Counted from the first letter of the stretch, positions 1 to 9,112 are shown. The stretch: DNA of 64,000 nucleotides from Streptomyces plumbidurans (GCF_019857225.1 NZ_JAFJSY010000031.1:1-64000); one strand, 5' to 3'. Notes: generated by a model not told the origin, from the sequence alone. Numbers and translations: made by a program.

Positions 1-1
1 G

Positions 2-241
2 GCGAACGGTGCCGACGGCGGCAGCGGCGGCGGCAGGACAGGCCCGGGCGGTATGGGCGGGGGAAGCGGAGGAGGCAGTGGCGGCGGTGCCGCTGCCGGC
101 AGCCGGGCCGCGGCGGCGGCCGGACCGGTGGGCGCGGTGGCCGGCGCGGTGCTGACCGGGGTGCAGATCCTCGGCAAGGCAGCCTCCGGCGCCGTCAACG
201 ACGCCGACGGCGACCAGGGCCACAACCCGAGCCGGCACTAG
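2..241 (+). CDS. C-terminal end of a TrbL/VirB6-like T4SS membrane protein (5' truncated)
   Basis: Only the last 79 codons are present; the frame is open back to base 2, so the gene starts outside the window. The visible tail is a Gly/Ser/Ala-rich low-complexity run followed by a short Ala/Val-rich stretch (residues PVGAVAGAVLTGVQILG) and a polar end. Such tails are usual in the multi-membrane-span proteins that precede SCO6880-type genes in actinobacterial T4SS-like clusters, and the next three genes are exactly that set. The role as channel membrane component is inferred from context; the tail itself has no diagnostic motif. Confidence 0.6.
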   Translation, partial: ANGADGGSGGGRTGPGGMGGGSGGGSGGGAAAGSRAAAAAGPVGAVAGAVLTGVQILGKAASGAVNDADGDQGHNPSRH

Positions 242-294
242 TGCCCCACTGACCCGGGGCGGCGGGCCGGGCCCGTACTCCGCCGCCCTCAGCG

Positions 295-332
295 GGCCGC
301 CGGACTCCCCACCCCCCGGGAGTCCGGCGGCC
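295..332 (+). terminator. Strong hairpin between TrbL-like and SCO6880-like genes
   Basis: A perfect 15-bp stem (295-309 with 318-332) encloses an 8-nt C-rich loop. There is no U tract, as is common for Streptomyces terminators. It lies 54 bp after the stop of the first gene, so transcription of the downstream ATPase genes may be attenuated or separately started. Confidence 0.6.
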
Positions 333-395
333 GTCCCCGCTCCCCGGCAGCCACCCCCGTAGCTCCATCACCTCACGAAGGGAAACCGGACGCCC

Positions 396-1889
396 ATGTC
401 CACGGAAGCCGTCTCCCAGCCGACCTATGGAAACTGGCGCCGGCCACGGCGGCCGGGGCTCGGATCACTCGGGCTCGTCGGCACGGTCGGTGTCTTCGGC
501 GGGCTCGTCGTCGCCCTGATCGCGTCCCTGATCTCGTTGTACGCGGCCCTGTTCGTCATCCTGATGATGCTGCTGTTCTTGGTGCCGCTGGCCATCCGCA
601 CCCAGGACGGACGCAACGTCTACCAGTTGATCGCCCTGCGCATCAGCTGGAGCCGCCGCAAGGCCAGGGGCGCGCACCTGTATGTCTCCGGACCGCTGTC
701 CGCCCGGCCGGGCGGCCGTTTCCGCCCGCCGGGCCTGCTCAACAAGGTCACCGCCACCGAGGGCCGGGACGCCTACGACCGCCCCTTCGGCATCCTGCAC
801 CACCCGGCACGCAATCTGTACACGATCGTGCTGGGCTGCGATCCCGACGGCGGCTCCCTGGTCGACTCCGACCAGATCGACGTCTGGGTCGCCCTGTGGG
901 GCGAGTGGCTGGCGAGGCTGGCGCACGAGCCGGGGCTGCGCGGCGCCTCCCTGATCGTGGAGACCGCGCCCGACCCGGGCACGACGCTCGCCCATGAGGT
1001 GCTGCCCCGTATCCGCCCCGACGCGCCGGCCTCCGCCCGCGCGGTGATGGAGGAGGTCGTCGAGCGCTACCCGACGGCCTCCTCCGAGATGCACACCTAC
1101 GTCACCCTCACCTACGGTCCGCACCCGGGCCAGCGGCGCAGCAAGGAGGATGTGATCACCGACCTCGCCATCCGCATCCCGGGTCTGCTCAGCGGGCTCG
1201 TCGCGGCCGGCGGCGGCGCCGCGTACCCGTTGTCGGCCGAGCGCATCGCCGAGGTCGTACGGGTCGCCTACGACCCGGCGGTCGCCGGCGACGTGCTCGA
1301 CGCCCGCGCCCAGCACGGCGGCACGGGCCTGGAGTGGGACGACGCCGGACCGGCCGCGGCCGTGGAGACGGTCAACAGCTACCAGCACGACTCGGGGGTG
1401 TCCCGGACCTGGCTGCTGACGCTGGCACCGCGCGGCACCGTGCGGTCCTCGGTGCTCAGGGGCCTGCTGGAGGCGAGCCCCGGCACCCGCCGCAAGCGGG
1501 TCGCGCTGGTCTACAAGCCCCTCGATCCGGCCACATCGGCGCGGATCGTCGAGTCGGACCGGCGCGCCGCCCAGTTCATGGCCACCTCGCGCCGGGGCAT
1601 GATGCAGGCGCGCGCCGCCTCCGAGATGCGCGCGGCCGAGCAGACCGCGACGGAGGAGGCCGCGGGCGCCGGGCTGGTGGAGTTCTCCCTGATGCTGACG
1701 GTCACCGTCGACGACGTGGACCAGCTGGCGGACGCGACCGTCGCCGTACGCAATCTGACCGCGGCCTCCCGGGTGCTGATGCGCCCCGCCGACCGGATGC
1801 AGGCGGCGGCGTTCAGCTGCACGCTGCCCGCCGGCATCCTCCCGTGGGAGCAGACCCTGATCCCGAGCGATCTGCAGGAGGCGCTGTGA
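396..1889 (+). CDS. SCO6880-type T4SS-like protein
   Basis: 497 aa. Two hydrophobic segments near the N-terminus (about residues 25-70, including GLVVALIASLISLYAALFV and a following Leu-rich run) are followed by a long soluble, cytoplasmic region, the layout of SCO6880-family proteins, which combine a PrgI-like membrane part with a VirB4-N-like soluble part. No Walker motif is visible, so energy probably comes from the next gene. The start ATG at 396 has a weakly spaced GAAGGGA upstream. The stop overlaps the next start (GTGA), indicating translational coupling. Likely role: inner-membrane or cytoplasmic scaffold of the secretion channel. Confidence 0.8.
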   Translation: MSTEAVSQPTYGNWRRPRRPGLGSLGLVGTVGVFGGLVVALIASLISLYAALFVILMMLLFLVPLAIRTQDGRNVYQLIALRISWSRRKARGAHLYVSGPLSARPGGRFRPPGLLNKVTATEGRDAYDRPFGILHHPARNLYTIVLGCDPDGGSLVDSDQIDVWVALWGEWLARLAHEPGLRGASLIVETAPDPGTTLAHEVLPRIRPDAPASARAVMEEVVERYPTASSEMHTYVTLTYGPHPGQRRSKEDVITDLAIRIPGLLSGLVAAGGGAAYPLSAERIAEVVRVAYDPAVAGDVLDARAQHGGTGLEWDDAGPAAAVETVNSYQHDSGVSRTWLLTLAPRGTVRSSVLRGLLEASPGTRRKRVALVYKPLDPATSARIVESDRRAAQFMATSRRGMMQARAASEMRAAEQTATEEAAGAGLVEFSLMLTVTVDDVDQLADATVAVRNLTAASRVLMRPADRMQAAAFSCTLPAGILPWEQTLIPSDLQEAL

Positions 1890-3586
1890 GCCGCCGGAGC
1901 GAGGAGAAGCGGGCCGAGCAGGCGGACCGGCACTTCGAGGAGCTGGCGTGGCGGGCGGGCCCCGGCGCTCCGCTGCCGAACGTCGAGGCGGCCTGGATGA
2001 AGAAGGGGCCCGAGCGGAAGAACCGGTCCGGCAGGCAGAAGGCCTCCGCCCCAAAGGAGCCGTACGTCCCGCCGCGCGGCTGGTACGGCCCCGGCGGCGG
2101 CCGCGTCGGCTATCTGGATCCGCCGACCATGTGGCGTGCCACCACCGTGCAGGCCTGCGGCATGTGGCCGTTCGCCGCCGGTTCCGGCTCGCCGATGACC
2201 GGAGTGCCGCTCGGGCAGCACCTGTTCACGGGTGCCACGGTCTGCGGAGATCCGCTCAACTGGTTCACGCGTGCCCGCTACATCTCCAACCCGTCCCTGT
2301 TCATGCTGGGGATGCCGGGCCTGGGCAAGTCCACCCTCGTCAACCGGATGTTGATCGGGCTGACCGCGACCGGCGTGGTGCCGCTGGTGCTCGGCGACCT
2401 CAAGCCCGACTACGCGGACACCGTACGGGCGTTGGGCGGCCAGGTGATCTCCATCGGCCGCGGCCGGGGCGGCATCAACGTCCTCGACCCGGGCGCGATG
2501 GGCGCGGCGGCGGCGCGCATCGGCGGCGAGGCCGGCGAGGTGCTGAAGGCCGAGACGCACGGCCGGGTGCTGAACATGGTGGCCGCGCTGGTCACCATCG
2601 TGCGTGGCCGCCCGATGGACGACCACGAGCAGTCCGTGCTCTCCGCCGTCCTGCACCACATCCGCGAGCGCACCGCCCACGACCGGCCGGCGCTGCTGCC
2701 CGATGTGCTGCGGGTGCTCACCGAGGGGCCCGACCGGGTGCGTGCGGTCACGCTCGACCGCGGCGACGAGTCCCGCTACCGGGACGCCGTCGACCCGTTG
2801 CACCGTTCCCTGCTGGGCATCCTCGACGGCCCGCTCGGCGACACCTTCGCCTCCCCGACGTCGACCCGGATCAACCCGGACGCGCCCGCCGTGTGCATCG
2901 ACATCTCCGGCATCGGCGAGGCCGACACCCAGCTGACCGCGGCCGCGATGCTCGCCGCCTGGTCGGACGGGCTGGGCACGGTGGCCGCCTCGCACGCCCT
3001 GGCGGACGCCGGACTCGCGCCCCGGCGCTGGTTCTTCACCGTGCTGGACGAGCTGTGGCGCCCGCTGCGCGCCGCCTCCGGCATCGTCGACCGCATCGAC
3101 GCGCTGACCCGGCTCAACCGGACCCTGGGCCTCGGCGACGCCAAGATCACCCACACCCTCAAGGACGCGGAGGCGCTCGGCACCGACTCCGACCGGGCCA
3201 AGGCGCGCGGTTTCGTGGAGCGGGCCGGGATGGTGGTGTGCGCCGGGCTGCCGAGGCAGGAGATGGAGGAGCTCGGCCGGGTGGTGGGCCTGTCCCGGCG
3301 CGAGATCGAACTCGTGTCGTCCTGGTCGTCGCCCCCCGGCTGGGGCGTCTCCGGCGGACACGAGGAGCCGCCCGGCCGCGGCCGTTTCCTCATCAAGGTC
3401 GGTGGCCGGCCCGGCATCCCCATCAAGGTGGCCATCACCGACGCCGAACGCCGGCTGCACAACACCAACACCCGCTGGACGCCCAACGAGGAGGCCGTCG
3501 AGCAGTCCCTCGCCCACGCCACCGAGCAGATCGCGCGGGCCGCTCAGGAGGAACCGCGCTCCCTGCCGGGACGGTGGACCGCATGA
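1886..3586 (+). CDS. VirB4-like T4SS ATPase
   Basis: 566 aa from the GTG at 1886, which overlaps the preceding stop as GTGA and has AGGAG about 7 nt upstream; longer upstream reading frames are out-of-frame extensions. Walker A is GMPGLGKST at about residue 143, and Walker B is within FTVLDELWRP at about residue 383, as in VirB4/TraE/TraC-type ATPases. The N-terminus is charged and soluble, so this is a peripheral motor. It probably powers channel assembly or substrate translocation together with the coupling ATPase encoded next, whose start overlaps this stop (ATGA). Confidence 0.85.
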   Translation: MSRRSEEKRAEQADRHFEELAWRAGPGAPLPNVEAAWMKKGPERKNRSGRQKASAPKEPYVPPRGWYGPGGGRVGYLDPPTMWRATTVQACGMWPFAAGSGSPMTGVPLGQHLFTGATVCGDPLNWFTRARYISNPSLFMLGMPGLGKSTLVNRMLIGLTATGVVPLVLGDLKPDYADTVRALGGQVISIGRGRGGINVLDPGAMGAAAARIGGEAGEVLKAETHGRVLNMVAALVTIVRGRPMDDHEQSVLSAVLHHIRERTAHDRPALLPDVLRVLTEGPDRVRAVTLDRGDESRYRDAVDPLHRSLLGILDGPLGDTFASPTSTRINPDAPAVCIDISGIGEADTQLTAAAMLAAWSDGLGTVAASHALADAGLAPRRWFFTVLDELWRPLRAASGIVDRIDALTRLNRTLGLGDAKITHTLKDAEALGTDSDRAKARGFVERAGMVVCAGLPRQEMEELGRVVGLSRREIELVSSWSSPPGWGVSGGHEEPPGRGRFLIKVGGRPGIPIKVAITDAERRLHNTNTRWTPNEEAVEQSLAHATEQIARAAQEEPRSLPGRWTA

Positions 3587-5385
3587 CGGGCAGGCCCCCC
3601 GCGACCGGCGGCATGCACGAACTCGCCCCCTGGGCGATCGTGGCCGTCGCCGCGGCCTCCCTGTGCGTGTTCACCGTCGGCTGGGCAGGCGGCACGCTCG
3701 GCGCCGGGGTCACCGGTCACGGCTGGGACGCCCCGCCGTTCGCCCTGTCCACCGCCGGGCACCTCGTCGCCGACGGTGCGGGCGGCGTGTGGCCGGGCAC
3801 GCCGCCGGCCGCGGTCTACGGCGGCATGCTCGCCCTCCTCGCCCTGATCTCGATGCCCACGGTGTTCCTCCTACGGTTCCTGCTGGCGCGCGCCGGCCGC
3901 ACCAAGGGCCTGGCCGGCCGGCGCGAGCTGGCGGCCATGTGCCCCAAGAGCATCGAGGCCCGCGCCCGCGAGCTGCGCCCCAGCCTCAAGGGCCGTACGC
4001 AACTCCACCCGGACGAGACCGGCAACCTCCTGGGCGACCTCGATCCAAAGGGGCCCGAACTGCGCAGCAGTTACGAGGACGTCGAGCTGGACCTGATGGC
4101 GCCGCGGGCCGGCAAGTCGACGGGGATCGCCGTGCCCCGCGTGCTGCGCGCGCAGGGCGCCGTCCTGCTCACCTCCAACAAGTCCGACGTCTACGCCGTC
4201 ACCCGCGCCGAGCGCGAGAAGGCGGGCCGGGTGTGGACGTTCGACCCGCAGGGCATCGCCCACACCGAGCGCGCCATGTGGTGGAACCTCCTCGGCGACT
4301 GCCACACCATCGAGGGCGCGCGCCGGCTGGCCGGGCACTTCGTGGCGTCCGTCAACGACGACACCGCGAAGAAGGACTTCTGGATCTCGGCGGCGCAGAA
4401 CACCCTCACGGCGCTCTTCCTGGCCGCGGCGCGTGGCGGGGCCCCGGTCCAGGACCTGCTGGGCTGGCTGGCCGATCCCGCCGACCGCACCCCGATCGAC
4501 CTGCTGCGCGACGCCGGCATGCTCGCGATGGCGGAGCAGTTGCAGGGCACGGTGCGCGGCGCCGTGGAGACCAGGGACGGCATCTACGAGACCGCGCGGC
4601 AGACCGTGTCCTGTCTGCTCGACCCGGAGATCCTCGCCTGGGTCACGCCGGACCCGTATCTCCCCGAGTTCCGGCCCGACCGGCACGTCGTCGGCCGGGA
4701 CACCCTCTACCTGCTGTCCAAGGACGGCGGCGGCTCCGCGGCAGGTGTCATCGCGGGCCTCGCGGACGCGACGATGCGGGCGGGCGTGATGGCCGCGGAG
4801 CGCATGGGCGGCCGTCTGGACCCGCCGCTGACCGCGGTCCTGGACGAAGCGGCGAACGTATGCCGTATCTCCGATCTGCCGGATCTCTACTCGCACTTCG
4901 GCTCCCGCGGCATCAACGTGGTGACGCTGCTGCAGAGTTACCGGCAGGGCGCCCGGGTGTGGGGCGAGGTCGGGATGGACGCGCTGTGGAGCGCGGCGAC
5001 CGTCAAGCTGCTCGGCGCGGGCCTGGACGACGCCGACTTCGTGCAGAAGATCTCCACGCTGGTCGGCCAGCACGACGTGAGGACGCCGAGCGTCTCCCGC
5101 AGCAAGGACGGCTCCCAGCGCTCGTACTCCTACCGCCAGGAGTCGATCCTGCCGCCCGACAAAATCCGTGCCCTGCCCAAGGGCACCGCCCTGCTGCTGG
5201 CCACTGGCATCCGGCCGGCGCTGATCCGGCTGCGCCCCTGGTACAAGGAGCCCGGCGCCGGTCTCATCTCGGCGCAGGCGAAGGCGGAGTCGAACGCCAT
5301 CACCGAACGGGCCGCGGCTCGCCTGACCGGTGGTGTCGCACTGGAGAAGAAGAGCCGCTGGGTGCGGGACGCCGCGCCGATGTGA
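3583..5385 (+). CDS. VirD4/TraG-like type IV coupling ATPase
   Basis: 600 aa from the ATG at 3583 (ATGA overlap with the previous stop). Two N-terminal membrane segments (about residues 14-40 and 82-106) precede a cytosolic motor domain with Walker A APRAGKST (about 174-181) and Walker B LTAVLDEAAN (about 415). The order membrane anchor then TraG/VirD4 ATPase is that of coupling proteins, which recruit DNA or protein substrates to a T4SS. Streptomyces conjugation normally uses an FtsK-like TraB instead, so this operon is a different kind of system. The 3' end overlaps the convergent DUF418 gene by 86 bp. Confidence 0.85.
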   Translation: MTGRPPATGGMHELAPWAIVAVAAASLCVFTVGWAGGTLGAGVTGHGWDAPPFALSTAGHLVADGAGGVWPGTPPAAVYGGMLALLALISMPTVFLLRFLLARAGRTKGLAGRRELAAMCPKSIEARARELRPSLKGRTQLHPDETGNLLGDLDPKGPELRSSYEDVELDLMAPRAGKSTGIAVPRVLRAQGAVLLTSNKSDVYAVTRAEREKAGRVWTFDPQGIAHTERAMWWNLLGDCHTIEGARRLAGHFVASVNDDTAKKDFWISAAQNTLTALFLAAARGGAPVQDLLGWLADPADRTPIDLLRDAGMLAMAEQLQGTVRGAVETRDGIYETARQTVSCLLDPEILAWVTPDPYLPEFRPDRHVVGRDTLYLLSKDGGGSAAGVIAGLADATMRAGVMAAERMGGRLDPPLTAVLDEAANVCRISDLPDLYSHFGSRGINVVTLLQSYRQGARVWGEVGMDALWSAATVKLLGAGLDDADFVQKISTLVGQHDVRTPSVSRSKDGSQRSYSYRQESILPPDKIRALPKGTALLLATGIRPALIRLRPWYKEPGAGLISAQAKAESNAITERAAARLTGGVALEKKSRWVRDAAPM

Positions 5386-6508
5386 CGGTGCGCAGGAGCA
5401 GTTCGGCCGGCCCGTAGCGCACCCGCGCCGCGACGGCGCCTCCGGCCGCGAGCTGCAGGCCGTACAGGAGCAGGCACCCCGCGATCACTGCGGCGGTGCC
5501 TGCCCGGTCGTAGAGCCCGAGGCCGTAGCCGGTGAACACCAGGGCCAGGACCAGTGACTGGGTGAGGTAGTGGGTGAGCGACATCCGCCCGGCCGCCGCG
5601 AGCACGCGGGCCGCCCGCCCGCGCACCAGGAGCAGCAGCCCGCAGGCGTACGAGGCCGCCAGCGCGGGCGCCGTCAGCACCGCCACGGCGTGCCCGACGA
5701 GGAACCAGCGGCTGTCCAGCGGGCCGTCGGCGCAGCAGGCGGTCAGCGCGCCGCCGGCCAGACCGGCCGGAAGGCACCGCAGGGCGACGCGGCGCAGCCA
5801 TGCGCGGTCCCGCCCGCGTCGTTCCACGAGCCGTAGCCCGGCCGCCGCGAGGCCCGCCAGGAAGGCGGCCAGGAAGTGGGGGGCGTACAGGAGGTCCGTG
5901 CCGAGCGTCGACGGCAGGTCGTGCAGGTGGGCGCCGAGCACCGACTGGACGCCGCCGCGGTAGGCGGCCACGGTGCCGGCGACGCGGGGCGCGTACTGGG
6001 CGGGGGTGAGCGGCTCGGTGGCGGCGACGGTCAGCAGGCCGTACGCCAGCAGGAGGATTGCGAGGGCGACGGCCAGGCCCGCGGCCAGCCGCAGCGCGGT
6101 CCGCGGGGCCAGGTCGCGCAGCCCGTACAGCACCAGCGCCAGGACGGCGTACGTCATCAGGATGTCGCCCGGGTAGAGCACGACGGCGTGCAGGACCCCC
6201 AGCCCGAACAGCCCCGCCGTACGCCGCAGATGACGCGGTGCGAAGGCGGCGCCCTCCTGTCGGGCGGACCGCCGCTGCAGCACGAAGCTGTAGCCGAACA
6301 GGAAGGAGAAGAGCAGATAGAACTGGGTGTCGGTGAGCGCGGTCACCGTCCAGGCTACGGCCCGGTCGAGCGCGCCCGCCCCCGGTCCCCCGCCGAACGA
6401 CGCGTACGGTCCGGCCATCAGTTCGGCGTTGACGAGCAGGATCCCGAACAGGGCGAAGCCGCGCAGGATGTCGGGTTCGGGCAGACGCGCGGGGTCCTCG
6501 CGCCTCAC
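5300..6508 (-). CDS. DUF418 / YeiB-type multi-span membrane protein
   Basis: About 402 aa. The conserved opening PDILRGFALFGILLVN and roughly ten hydrophobic segments are those of the DUF418/YeiB family, integral membrane proteins related to acyltransferase-3 folds, of unknown substrate. The C-terminal region ends in a basic Ser/Pro/Arg tail. The chosen start is GTG 6508; a TTG at 6529 that overlaps the stop of the upstream 130-aa gene (TTGA) is a good alternative and would mean direct translational coupling. It forms an operon with that gene, driven by the minus-strand promoter at 7025-7053, and so belongs to the shared-promoter group. Confidence 0.8.
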   Translation of the reverse strand: MRREDPARLPEPDILRGFALFGILLVNAELMAGPYASFGGGPGAGALDRAVAWTVTALTDTQFYLLFSFLFGYSFVLQRRSARQEGAAFAPRHLRRTAGLFGLGVLHAVVLYPGDILMTYAVLALVLYGLRDLAPRTALRLAAGLAVALAILLLAYGLLTVAATEPLTPAQYAPRVAGTVAAYRGGVQSVLGAHLHDLPSTLGTDLLYAPHFLAAFLAGLAAAGLRLVERRGRDRAWLRRVALRCLPAGLAGGALTACCADGPLDSRWFLVGHAVAVLTAPALAASYACGLLLLVRGRAARVLAAAGRMSLTHYLTQSLVLALVFTGYGLGLYDRAGTAAVIAGCLLLYGLQLAAGGAVAARVRYGPAELLLRTVTSARRPAPSGSSSPVRHHRSGEPRPVR

Positions 6509-6525
6509 GAAGCCGTCGTCACGCC

Positions 6526-6918
6526 TCAAGACGTCACCGTCACGGCGGTGCCGAACGCGACGGTCGAGGACAGGAACCACCCGAACGACGGGGCGAGCAG
6601 ATGCCGCAGGGTCCACAGCCGGGCCGCGGTGGGCCGGTCCCGTACGTAGACCACGGGGACCGTTCCGCCGACGGGAGGCAGCCCGCACAGCGGCGCGTAC
6701 GGCCCCGGATCCAGGAGGAGTTCGCGCCCGAGGTGATCGGAGAAGAGCACCAGCCCGCCGCCCCGCCGGTCGGCCGGGGCGCGCTCGGTGACCCGGCCCG
6801 TCACGCGCAGGCCGCGCGCCCACAGCCGCACGGCCGTCAGGACCGCGCGAACGGCCAGCGTCATGAAGCCGAGGCCGAATCCTGTGCACAGCGCGAGCAG
6901 CACCAACTCCGCATCCAT
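6526..6918 (-). CDS. DUF3592-like two-span membrane protein, unknown function
   Basis: 130 aa, ATG 6918 with AAGGAG 5-6 nt upstream. An N-terminal membrane segment (about residues 5-25), a short soluble beta-rich middle with GRVTERAP and PVVYVRDRP, and a C-terminal hydrophobic segment (about 108-128) give the layout of DUF3592-type membrane proteins. No enzymatic motif is seen. It is the first gene of the operon with the DUF418 gene and lies divergent from the NlpC/P60 gene; both are preceded by copies of the same promoter. Confidence 0.65.
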   Translation of the reverse strand: MDAELVLLALCTGFGLGFMTLAVRAVLTAVRLWARGLRVTGRVTERAPADRRGGGLVLFSDHLGRELLLDPGPYAPLCGLPPVGGTVPVVYVRDRPTAARLWTLRHLLAPSFGWFLSSTVAFGTAVTVTS

Positions 6919-7024
6919 CCGGTCTCCTTGTCCCCTTCGGCCGCCCTGTCGAGGGCCGCGCTCCACGGCCCCGTCCTCGATGTCCTCGATGTACGGCAAC
7001 CGGCGTGGGCCCCCACGACAGGCC

Positions 7025-7053
7025 ACAACGGGCGGCGGTGCGGCACGGTTCAC
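7025..7053 (-). promoter_or_regulatory. ECF-sigma-like promoter, GTGAACCG-N15-CGTTGT
   Basis: On the minus strand -35 GTGAACCG (7053-7046) and -10 CGTTGT (7030-7025) are 15 nt apart. It points at the 130-aa/DUF418 operon (start 6918). It overlaps back-to-back with the plus-strand copy at 7069-7098, forming a divergent promoter pair. Confidence 0.65.
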
Positions 7054-7068
7054 GCCGCGCGCGATCTC

Positions 7069-7098
7069 TTGAACCGTCCCGCGCGGCACCCCCGTTGT
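7069..7098 (+). promoter_or_regulatory. ECF-sigma-like promoter, TTGAACCG-N16-CGTTGT
   Basis: -35 TTGAACCG (7069-7076), 16-nt spacer, -10 CGTTGT (7093-7098), 48 nt before the NlpC/P60 start. Same element as seven others in this window. Confidence 0.7.
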
Positions 7099-7146
7099 GA
7101 GGGCGAGGCCGTCACCGGGTCGGCTGCGAAGGGAGCTTCGGACGGC

Positions 7147-8196
7147 ATGACACGGACCCCGCACACCCACGGCCACCGGACGGCCGCGGCCCTCACCCTG
7201 CTGTGCGCCCTGACCGCGACGACACAGGTGCCCGCGGCGCTCGCGGCCCCCGATCCGCGGCCGGCCACCCTCGACGAGGTACGCCGGCAACTGGACGACC
7301 TCTACCACCAGTCCGAGGCGGCCACCGAGAAGTACAACGCCGCCGACGAGAAGGCCAGGGCTCAAGCGAAGAAGGTCACGCTGCTCAACAGCCAGGTCAA
7401 GGCGGCCGGGCAGAAGGAGACGCGGCTGAAGGCGCTGCTCGGTTCGGCGGCCCGCGCCCAGTACCGCAGCGGCGGACTGCCCGCCGAGGTGCAGCTCGCC
7501 CTCGCCCCCGAGCCCGAACACGCCCTGGACGACGCCGCGTTGGCGCAACAGGCGCAGCAGGGCACGCAGCGGCAGCTGACGGCCCTTGAGGCGACCCGCA
7601 AGGAGCTGCGCACCCGCACCGACAAGGCCGCCGAGGAGCTGCGGGGCCTGAAGTCGAGCCGCAGCGCCATGGCCAGGGACCGCGACAAGATCAAGGCACG
7701 CATCGCCGCCGCCCGCGCACTGGAGTCCCGGCTGCAGCAGTCCCAACTGCACCACCTGGCCGAACTGGAGCAGCAGGCACAGGCCGAGGCCCAGGCCAAG
7801 TGGGTCGGCACGGGCGTCCTGGACAAGGCAGGCACCAAGGCCAGCAAGGCGGGCCGCAAAGCCATCGCCTACGCCACCCGACAACTCGGCAAGCCCTACG
7901 TCTGGGGCGCCGAGGGCCCCAACTCCTTCGACTGCTCCGGCCTGACCTCCCAGGCCTGGCTGCACGCGGGCATCCCCATCCCCCGCACCGCCGAAGAACA
8001 GTGGGCCCGCCTCCCGCACGTCCCGGTCTCCCGGATGCGCCCGGGCGACCTCATCATCTACTTCTCGGACGCCAGCCACGTGGCCCTCTACATCGGCGCC
8101 GGAAAGATCATCTCCGCTCCGCGGCCGGGGCGGTGGGTGTATGTGTCGCCGGCGGGGTCGATGGAGATTTTGGGGGTGGTGCGGCCGGATGCGTGA
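7147..8196 (+). CDS. Secreted NlpC/P60 peptidoglycan endopeptidase
   Basis: 349 aa. A signal peptide (about 1-37, ending near ALAAPD) is followed by a long coiled-coil region (about 45-220) and a C-terminal NlpC/P60 domain (about 235-349) with the catalytic Cys in FDCSGL and His in ASHVALYIG. This architecture is that of RipA/CwlO-type D,L-endopeptidases that cut stem peptides in the wall. Located beside a T4SS-like operon it could act as the wall-opening lytic enzyme (a VirB1-like role), but general cell-wall turnover is equally possible. AAGGGAG lies about 11 nt before the ATG, and a shared-type promoter is just upstream. Confidence 0.9.
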   Translation: MTRTPHTHGHRTAAALTLLCALTATTQVPAALAAPDPRPATLDEVRRQLDDLYHQSEAATEKYNAADEKARAQAKKVTLLNSQVKAAGQKETRLKALLGSAARAQYRSGGLPAEVQLALAPEPEHALDDAALAQQAQQGTQRQLTALEATRKELRTRTDKAAEELRGLKSSRSAMARDRDKIKARIAAARALESRLQQSQLHHLAELEQQAQAEAQAKWVGTGVLDKAGTKASKAGRKAIAYATRQLGKPYVWGAEGPNSFDCSGLTSQAWLHAGIPIPRTAEEQWARLPHVPVSRMRPGDLIIYFSDASHVALYIGAGKIISAPRPGRWVYVSPAGSMEILGVVRPDA

Positions 8197-8334
8197 CGGC
8201 TTCATCGCGGCGGTGAGGTGCTGCTCGAAAGCACCTGCTCGGATTTCTCTGTCAACGCGACGCGTTGTGTGGCGGGCGCAACGCTCCGCGCCCTGACGCT
8301 CGGCCGCCACCGCGCCTGGCATCACACAGACGAG

Positions 8335-8360
8335 GGCGCCCCCGGTCGACCGGGGGCGCC
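8335..8360. terminator. Bidirectional terminator, 26-bp perfect palindrome
   Basis: A perfect self-complementary sequence (half-site GGCGCCCCCGGTC) lies between the convergent NlpC/P60 gene (ends 8196) and the minus-strand gene ending at 8384, placed to stop both transcripts. Confidence 0.75.
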
Positions 8361-8383
8361 GCTTCGCCCTTACGGGATGACGT

Positions 8384-8998
8384 TCAGCGAGCGTTTCCCT
8401 TCTTCGGGGGTGTCCCGGCTTTCTGGCCCGGGTACTGCGCCCCCGCCTGCGGGGTCGCGGACGAGCTCGCGTACGTGGACTGCTGTGTGTAGTAGGCGTT
8501 CGGCCCGGTGCTCTGGGCGTAGCCCCCGGAGGGGTTGAACTCCTGCTGGTACTGCCGGTTGAACATTCTTCCGTAACTGTCCAACGCGGCGAAACCCCGC
8601 TGCACCGCTACACGCTCGTCCGCCGTGAACTGGAGGGCGGCTTCCGTGCCTTGCGACGGCTTCTGGGTGTGCTCCTTCTGCCAGTACTCCAATTCTTTCT
8701 GGGCTATGTACTTGTGGGCGTCCGCCGCCATCGGGTGGTTGGAGGGGAGGGCGTAGTACTGGGACACCTCCGGATCCTTGAACACGGTGTCGACCCGGCG
8801 GGCGCCCTTTTCCCCGGCGAACGCCTGAATGGCGCCGATAGCGGCCGCGACGCCGTGTCCCACGGTGTCGCCCTGGTCTGGATCCACACCGTTTCGTGCC
8901 AGCACCTCACGGATATGCTGCTGGGCATCCGCACGCGGCGTGCGACCGCTGGGCGCCTTGTCCTTGGTCATGTTGAAAAGGCCCCATACTTTGTCCAT
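8384..8998 (-). CDS. Hypothetical 204-aa protein with Gln/Tyr/Ser-rich basic tail
   Basis: Not recognised. No signal peptide or membrane span. The first 130 residues look alpha-helical and charged (AIQAFAGEKGARRVDTVF, then KYIAQKELEYWQKEHTQK). The last 60 are Gln/Tyr/Ser/Pro-rich and end in GTPPKKGNAR. The start ATG 8998 has AAGGA just upstream; the GTG at 9040 is rejected because it lies in the -10 element of the promoter at 9039-9067. It is tandem with the 335-aa gene upstream but has its own promoter. The basic tail resembles those of its neighbours and may be a secretion or interaction signal (inference). Confidence 0.7.
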   Translation of the reverse strand: MDKVWGLFNMTKDKAPSGRTPRADAQQHIREVLARNGVDPDQGDTVGHGVAAAIGAIQAFAGEKGARRVDTVFKDPEVSQYYALPSNHPMAADAHKYIAQKELEYWQKEHTQKPSQGTEAALQFTADERVAVQRGFAALDSYGRMFNRQYQQEFNPSGGYAQSTGPNAYYTQQSTYASSSATPQAGAQYPGQKAGTPPKKGNAR

Positions 8999-9038
8999 TT
9001 TCCTTGACCCCTTCGTTCTGGTCGCGTTCCTGGTAACC

Positions 9039-9067
9039 ACAACGTGGATCGGGCCGTACCGGTTCAG
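9039..9067 (-). promoter_or_regulatory. ECF-sigma-like promoter, CTGAACCG-N15-CGTTGT
   Basis: -35 CTGAACCG (9067-9060), 15 nt, -10 CGTTGT (9044-9039) on the minus strand, 40 nt before the start of the 204-aa gene. Confidence 0.7.
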
Positions 9068-9112
9068 ACGCGTATGGGCTCAGTCGCCGAGACCTCGTCG
9101 ATGCCGCCGGGA

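Noticed and set aside
1334..5385. Very long open frames (for example a 750-aa frame to 3586, 1145-aa to 5385, 894-aa antisense at 15833-18517)
   Set aside because: They are read-through of high-GC alternative frames. The T4SS genes have ribosome sites and overlapping starts at 1886 and 3583, and the extra regions are Arg/Pro/Gly-rich with no family motifs.
6919..7146. Possible c-di-AMP (ydaO) riboswitch before the NlpC/P60 gene
   Set aside because: Such riboswitches precede many Streptomyces wall-hydrolase genes, but the conserved core blocks are absent; the sequence is explained by two divergent ECF-type promoters.
9007..9040. Upstream GTG start (9040) for the 204-aa gene
   Set aside because: It has no ribosome site and coincides with the -10 box of the promoter at 9039-9067, so it would not be in the transcript.
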